The notes beneath the pieces were generated by a model, which had not been told where the DNA came from, made no database searches, and worked only from the letters and a program-made list of their open reading frames with translations. Positions 25,531 to 28,558 of a stretch of 28,558 bases of DNA are shown piece by piece. The position numbers and the translations under genes are program-made. The stretch is from assembly GCA_900765575.1 (NCBI GenBank), contig CAAFRW010000280.1, positions 1-28,558 on the forward strand, read 5' to 3'. This DNA comes from Bacteroidaceae bacterium. Its GTDB lineage: Bacteria; Bacteroidota; Bacteroidia; Bacteroidales; Bacteroidaceae. How positions within the stretch are numbered: the stretch's first letter is position 1; every line of letters begins with the position of its first letter.

Positions 25531-25712
25531 AAATCTGAATTGTTTAATTGTTTTTTATAATTCCACTCTCTGTTATTTGATACGAATCGTTCAAAAAAAC
25601 GGTTACCCTCCCATTCACTTATTTTTCAGAAACATTCTATTTTTTATGCGTGCGAATAATAAAACTATTAGATAAACAGTTTACAACAGATTGGAGTATG
25701 TACTTCTATAAT

Positions 25713-25748
25713 AAAAGGCGCTCGGAAGTTTTCATTCGAACACCTTTT
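25713..25748 (-). terminator. 12-bp hairpin between fecR and susC
   Basis: On the minus strand AAAAGGTGTTCG (25748-25737) pairs with CGAGCGCCTTTT (25724-25713) along 12 positions with two G-U wobbles, followed by ATTATAG. The pairing is complete only as minus-strand RNA, which suggests a terminator that isolates susC from sigma/fecR readthrough. The T-tract is short. Confidence 0.5.
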
Positions 25749-25770
25749 ACAAGATTATACTGGAATCTAT

Positions 25771-25801
25771 TTTGTAGTTTAAGAAAAAAGTTCTATATTT
25801 G
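25771..25801 (+). promoter_or_regulatory. Strong consensus promoter for a small RNA
   Basis: TTTG at 25771-25774, a 19-base spacer and TATATTTG at 25794-25801 make a complete match to the Bacteroidetes -33/-7 consensus, among the best in the window. Transcription would begin near 25807, directly before the hairpin RNA. Confidence 0.75.
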
Positions 25802-25806
25802 TAGCC

Positions 25807-25858
25807 AGTAGAACCTGCCAAGCCTCTTAACAATGCTCAAATCGGCAGGTCGTTTTTT
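25807..25858 (+). ncRNA. Short hairpin RNA, candidate abiF-type RNA
   Basis: The predicted transcript of about 50 nt has one stem, ACCTGCC (25813-25819) with GGCAGGT (25844-25850), a 24-base loop that could pair further (AGC 25821-25823 with GCU 25835-25837), and a terminal CGTTTTTTAT tract. It therefore looks like a complete small RNA ending in its own terminator. It sits directly upstream of an Abi_2-family gene fragment on the same strand. From established knowledge, a structured RNA motif called abiF has been reported just upstream of genes of this family. Whether this RNA belongs to that motif is inference from position and layout. Confidence 0.6.
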
Positions 25859-25868
25859 ATATACCTTT

Positions 25869-26044
25869 ATGAAACAACTTGAATGTACTATCGCATTTGT
25901 ATGATACGCTATTTTCTTTTTACAGTATCACCCGATAATACATTTAAAGATAAACTAAAGACTCTATTAACAGCCTATCCAAATATTGATACTCATGCAA
26001 TGGGTTTTCCGGCTGATTGGCAAAACGAGTCTATTTGGAAATAG
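25869..26044 (+). pseudogene. Remnant of an Abi_2/AbiF-family abortive-infection gene
   Basis: An ATG at 25869 opens a frame of only 11 codons. Overlapping it in another register, a frame open from 25883 to the TAG at 26042-26044 encodes MYYRICMIRYFLFTVS, then PDNTFKDKLKTLLTAYPNID and THAMGFPADWQNESIWK. The YPNID...AMGFPADW...W ending is the hallmark C-terminus of Abi_2-family proteins (about 300 residues when intact). Thus the first codons and the last 54 remain, and about 250 codons between them, including the HEPN RNase motif expected near RNxCAHH, are gone. The upstream small RNA and promoter are intact. The fragment cannot be an active toxin. A tiny expressed peptide cannot be ruled out. 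Confidence 0.75.
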
Positions 26045-26134
26045 TCTACACTTCGCATCACGAAATACGACGAACATACAATCTATCTAATCATAACCCC
26101 TTGCATCCAAACAGGACAATGAATTTTCTATTCT

Positions 26135-27379
26135 TTATTCAATAATCACCTTACCCTCTTCGTACAGTGCATGCACTTTTTCCATGCGGTTGAGCAGCTC
26201 TATGGTATGGAGAATATCTTGCCGACGGTCGGAAAAGAAGTGTACGCGCAACTCCATGGCTTCCCTGTTGCGGAACTCCACATCCACATTGTACCAGCGC
26301 CCTATCTCTTTCATCATATCTACCAACGTGATGCTATCGAAATAAAAATAACCTTCTTTCCAATAGATATAGGGGTCTAAATCGACTTCGTGTACCGCAA
26401 AGGTTCCGTCGGTACGAAAGTGGGCACTTTGTCCCGGAAGCATTGCAACGGTTTGTACGCCACAGGTATCACTCACTTCTACTTTTCCTTGAATTAACGT
26501 CACACAGGCATTCTTCGAATCGTAATTACGCACGTTGAATTCCGTTCCTAACACACGGGTACGTAGGACACCGCTCCGTACAATAAAGGGATGTTCGGCA
26601 TCTTTTGCCACTTTAAAATAGGCTTCGCCTTCGAGCGAGACAACCCTTTCTTTTCCTTTGAACACGGCCGGATAAGCCAAACGACTGTCTGCGTTGAGAA
26701 GCACTTCCGTGCCATCGGACAAAACCACTTTAAATGTTTCTCCTCTCGGTATGTGCAACCGGTGCATCCTTACCCTATTTTGCGCAATCGCCTCATCAAT
26801 CTTCTCGGTCGTATAATTTAGTTCGTTAGGGAAGACCTGTGCTCCTCCCGTACGGGGCATCTGTTTTGCCATGTCAGTCAACGGTTTGGGCTCTTCCCTA
26901 TCGGATACCTGTAAAGTAACCTGCTGCACGGAAGGGTCTGCTTGAAAAACAAGTAACCCCTCTCTCGTTGGCTGGAAGGAATCCGCCGGTATATGCAACA
27001 TAAATAACAGGGTAATGATAGCAGCCGTCCCTAACAAGGAGACGCCCCAAGCCCACTGCGTTTTTCTCCGTTCTTGCCGATGCTTCCGCCGGAAAGCAGT
27101 CAACTCTTTTTCAACATCCAACGCAGGCATTCCCTTTTCCATCCGCAAAGCAATGGCCAGTTCGGCCAGTTCACTGCAAGCTTGCATGGTTTCTTCTTCA
27201 TCATTATCCAACTCCTTCTCGCTAACCGCCTTCGCGCACTCCTCCTTTTCCGGAGCTTCAGCACAATGTTCTCCTCCGTCCGAAGCCTCCACTTGCTTTG
27301 GATACATGGAAGAAGCTTTTTCCATGGCCTCCAGTGCCGCCTCTTCCGATTTATTTATATATAATGTTTCTTCGTCCAT
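26135..27379 (-). CDS. FecR-family anti-sigma factor
   Basis: The protein has 414 residues from the ATG at 27379; an in-frame TTG at 27394 is a less likely start. The cytoplasmic part (1-108) would hold the sigma factor. It includes an unusually long acidic, Glu/Ala-rich stretch (about 11-66) before the usual sigma-binding helix. One membrane helix lies at about 109-130. The periplasmic part has a FecR domain (about 207-302; IPRGETFKVVLSDGTEVLLN, then EGEAYFKVAKDAEHPFIV) and a DUF4974 domain (about 343-412). It would receive the signal from the STN domain of SusC (22228-25530) and release the sigma factor. The gene follows the sigma gene by 31 bases. Confidence 0.93.
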   Translation of the reverse strand: MDEETLYINKSEEAALEAMEKASSMYPKQVEASDGGEHCAEAPEKEECAKAVSEKELDNDEEETMQACSELAELAIALRMEKGMPALDVEKELTAFRRKHRQERRKTQWAWGVSLLGTAAIITLLFMLHIPADSFQPTREGLLVFQADPSVQQVTLQVSDREEPKPLTDMAKQMPRTGGAQVFPNELNYTTEKIDEAIAQNRVRMHRLHIPRGETFKVVLSDGTEVLLNADSRLAYPAVFKGKERVVSLEGEAYFKVAKDAEHPFIVRSGVLRTRVLGTEFNVRNYDSKNACVTLIQGKVEVSDTCGVQTVAMLPGQSAHFRTDGTFAVHEVDLDPYIYWKEGYFYFDSITLVDMMKEIGRWYNVDVEFRNREAMELRVHFFSDRRQDILHTIELLNRMEKVHALYEEGKVIIE

Positions 27380-27410
27380 ACATTCATTCGTCAATCTATA
27401 TATTTACGAT

Positions 27411-27920
27411 TTAAAGTTCATCTTGGTTACCCTCTTGACCCAATTCTTTACGAAGAATACGCAAAGCTCTCACAATATTTTTATGAATAGCGGCTACACT
27501 TACATTTAACTCTCGCGCCACCTCCTGGTATTTCTTCTTCTGAATAAAACATTCTTCTAAAATATGGCGGTTATAAGGAGTCAACTTTTCCATGGCTTTC
27601 CGGATGTGAAGAATGCGGTCGTCGGTTTCCTGCGCATCGGCTTCCATTATTTTATGGGTGACTTGTGAAGTGAATTCCAAATATTCTTCATGGATATTCT
27701 GCCTGCGGAGGTAATCGATGCAGCGTGTCCGGATGATGGTATAAAGGTAGGTCTTCACTGTGGACTCTTCTATTTTATCATAGTTACGCCACAGATATTC
27801 AAAGGCATCGCTTACAATATCCTTGCACACTTCCGCATCGTTTATAAAATGGTAGGCAAAATAGAAAAACTGAGCATACCATTCTCTAAACATCCGGTCA
27901 AAAGTAGCTTTGTCATTCAT
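27411..27920 (-). CDS. ECF RNA polymerase sigma factor
   Basis: The 169-residue protein is an extracytoplasmic-function sigma-70 factor of the Bacteroidetes type. Region 2 (about 8-75) contains the FINDAEVCKDIVSDAFEYLW segment and YTIIRTRCIDYLRR, which bind core polymerase and the -10-like element. Region 4 (about 105-160) holds the helix-turn-helix EVARELNVSVAAIHKNIVRAL that reads the -35-like element. The length is normal. It is the first gene of the sigma-fecR pair and presumably drives the SusC operon when FecR is triggered. A -7 element (27968-27975) 48 bases upstream suggests basal transcription by the housekeeping sigma factor. Confidence 0.93.
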   Translation of the reverse strand: MNDKATFDRMFREWYAQFFYFAYHFINDAEVCKDIVSDAFEYLWRNYDKIEESTVKTYLYTIIRTRCIDYLRRQNIHEEYLEFTSQVTHKIMEADAQETDDRILHIRKAMEKLTPYNRHILEECFIQKKKYQEVARELNVSVAAIHKNIVRALRILRKELGQEGNQDEL

Positions 27921-27967
27921 TGGATGGGTCCTCTTCTCTCTTACTCTTTCTATATTACAACGGGTGA

Positions 27968-27975
27968 CAAAGATA
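27968..27975 (-). promoter_or_regulatory. -7 promoter element of the sigma-fecR genes
   Basis: The minus strand reads TATCTTTG, matching TAnnTTTG, 48 bases before the sigma ATG. The -33 TTTG is not evident at the expected spacing. Confidence 0.5.
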
Positions 27976-28067
27976 TATATTTTTTCGACTTTCTCCGCTA
28001 TATGTTTAAAGTTACCATCCTATCTATAATTCTCTTAACAAGTAAAGGGAGTGCTAAGATTATTACT

Positions 28068-28075
28068 TATCTTTG
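28068..28075 (+). promoter_or_regulatory. -7 promoter element of the acetyltransferase gene
   Basis: TATCTTTG on the plus strand matches TAnnTTTG and lies 29 bases before the ATG at 28105. No clear -33 TTTG is present. Confidence 0.5.
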
Positions 28076-28104
28076 GCTACCTAAACTTAAAAAAGCCAAT
28101 CAAT

Positions 28105-28558
28105 ATGATTCATTTACGCTCTATTCGAACAAACGACGAGGCATACGCTTTTGTGGAAAACCTCTTTCTTTCGGCCTTTCCGGAGGACGAACGCCGCAAC
28201 ACGGATGCGCAGCGTTACAATACCGACGAGAATCCGTTATTTTATTGCTGCCTTGCGGAAGAAGACAATGAACCCATTGGTTTCTTCACTTTCTGGGACT
28301 TCGATACGTTTTGCTACGGCGAACATTTTGCTATCGACCCGGCCCGACGCAACGGCGGATACGGGCAACAGGTTATCCGTGCATTGCTGGAAAAAATAAA
28401 CCGTCCGCTGGTATTGGAAGTGGAATTACCGGAGGATGAAATGAGCCGCCGCCGCATAGGTTTTTATGAACGCCAAGGATTCACACTCTGGAAAGAGGTT
28501 CCCTATACTCAGCCTTCATACCGCCCCGGCGGGCATACGCTACCCATGCATTTAATGG
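28105..28558 (+). CDS. GNAT-family N-acetyltransferase, truncated by the window end
   Basis: The frame starts at the ATG at 28105 and runs off the right edge after 151 codons. It matches the GNAT fold: an N-terminal strand-helix unit (MIHLRSIRTNDEAYAFVENL), a central strand (PIGFFTFWDFDTFCYGEHFAI, about 57-77), the acetyl-CoA pyrophosphate-binding motif RRNGGYGQ (81-88), and the late GFYERQGFTLW motif (119-129). The protein would transfer an acetyl group from acetyl-CoA to an amine; the acceptor is unknown. The gene is divergent from the sigma factor gene with 184 bases between. The end is missing, but the GNAT core appears almost complete. Confidence 0.87.
   Translation, partial: MIHLRSIRTNDEAYAFVENLFLSAFPEDERRNTDAQRYNTDENPLFYCCLAEEDNEPIGFFTFWDFDTFCYGEHFAIDPARRNGGYGQQVIRALLEKINRPLVLEVELPEDEMSRRRIGFYERQGFTLWKEVPYTQPSYRPGGHTLPMHLM

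Larger units (their letters stand above)
25531..26134. other. Intergenic region between fecR and susC with an RNA/Abi remnant
   Basis: This 600-base gap interrupts the otherwise continuous uptake locus. On the minus strand it should hold the ECF-dependent promoter of susC (25531-25700) and a hairpin at 25713-25748. On the plus strand it holds a promoter (25771-25801), a short RNA with a terminator-like hairpin (about 25807-25858) and a fragment of an Abi_2-family gene (25869-26044). The plus-strand items look like an inserted and then decayed defence module. Confidence 0.6.

Overview
The window looks like a chromosomal segment of a gut-type Bacteroidales bacterium, most likely Parabacteroides or a close relative of Bacteroides. 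The reasons are the SusC/SusD pair with an STN domain, the FecR anti-sigma and ECF sigma pair, the secreted tricorn-type protease, the NrdDG pair, and several promoters of the Bacteroidetes form (TTTG, about 20 bases, TAnnTTTG). The genus is inferred. No tRNA, rRNA, CRISPR array or intact insertion sequence was seen.

Layout, left to right. Positions 1-2806 hold a rubrerythrin (minus) divergent from a SulP anion transporter (plus). A repeat-rich 1.2 kb gap (2807-4014) follows, with two sets of long inverted repeats. Next is a 1091-residue exported tricorn protease homologue (4015-7290), ending at a strong hairpin. A glycoside hydrolase resembling GH78 alpha-L-rhamnosidase (7766-9986) follows; its signal peptide is cut off by a one-base shift in an A6 run. 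After another gap with a perfect 22-bp hairpin lies a lone CI/LexA-like repressor (10507-11205). Anaerobic ribonucleotide reductase genes nrdD-nrdG lie on the minus strand (11520-14070), preceded by a well-conserved cobalamin riboswitch (about 14236-14412). Next, also on the minus strand, are a two-gene operon of a 2-TM orphan protein and a K+/H+ antiporter joined by an ATGA overlap, and a small secreted orphan.

Positions 17365-27920 form one nutrient-uptake locus on the minus strand: ECF sigma, FecR, then SusC (with STN), SusD, a DUF4843 lipoprotein, a PKD-like lipoprotein and a secreted thioredoxin-fold protein. The layout fits ligand-triggered self-regulation: SusC senses its substrate through STN, FecR relays the signal, and the sigma factor activates the transporter operon. 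The two extra lipoproteins resemble those known to sit on peptide-importing SusCD complexes, so peptide uptake is a reasonable guess. The window ends in a truncated GNAT acetyltransferase.

The most unusual item lies between fecR and susC (25771-26044): a near-ideal promoter, a roughly 50-nt RNA ending in a terminator-like hairpin, and then a 3'-terminal fragment of an Abi_2/AbiF-family gene. It looks like the fossil of an RNA-associated abortive-infection (HEPN) module in which the RNA gene survived and most of the protein gene was deleted.
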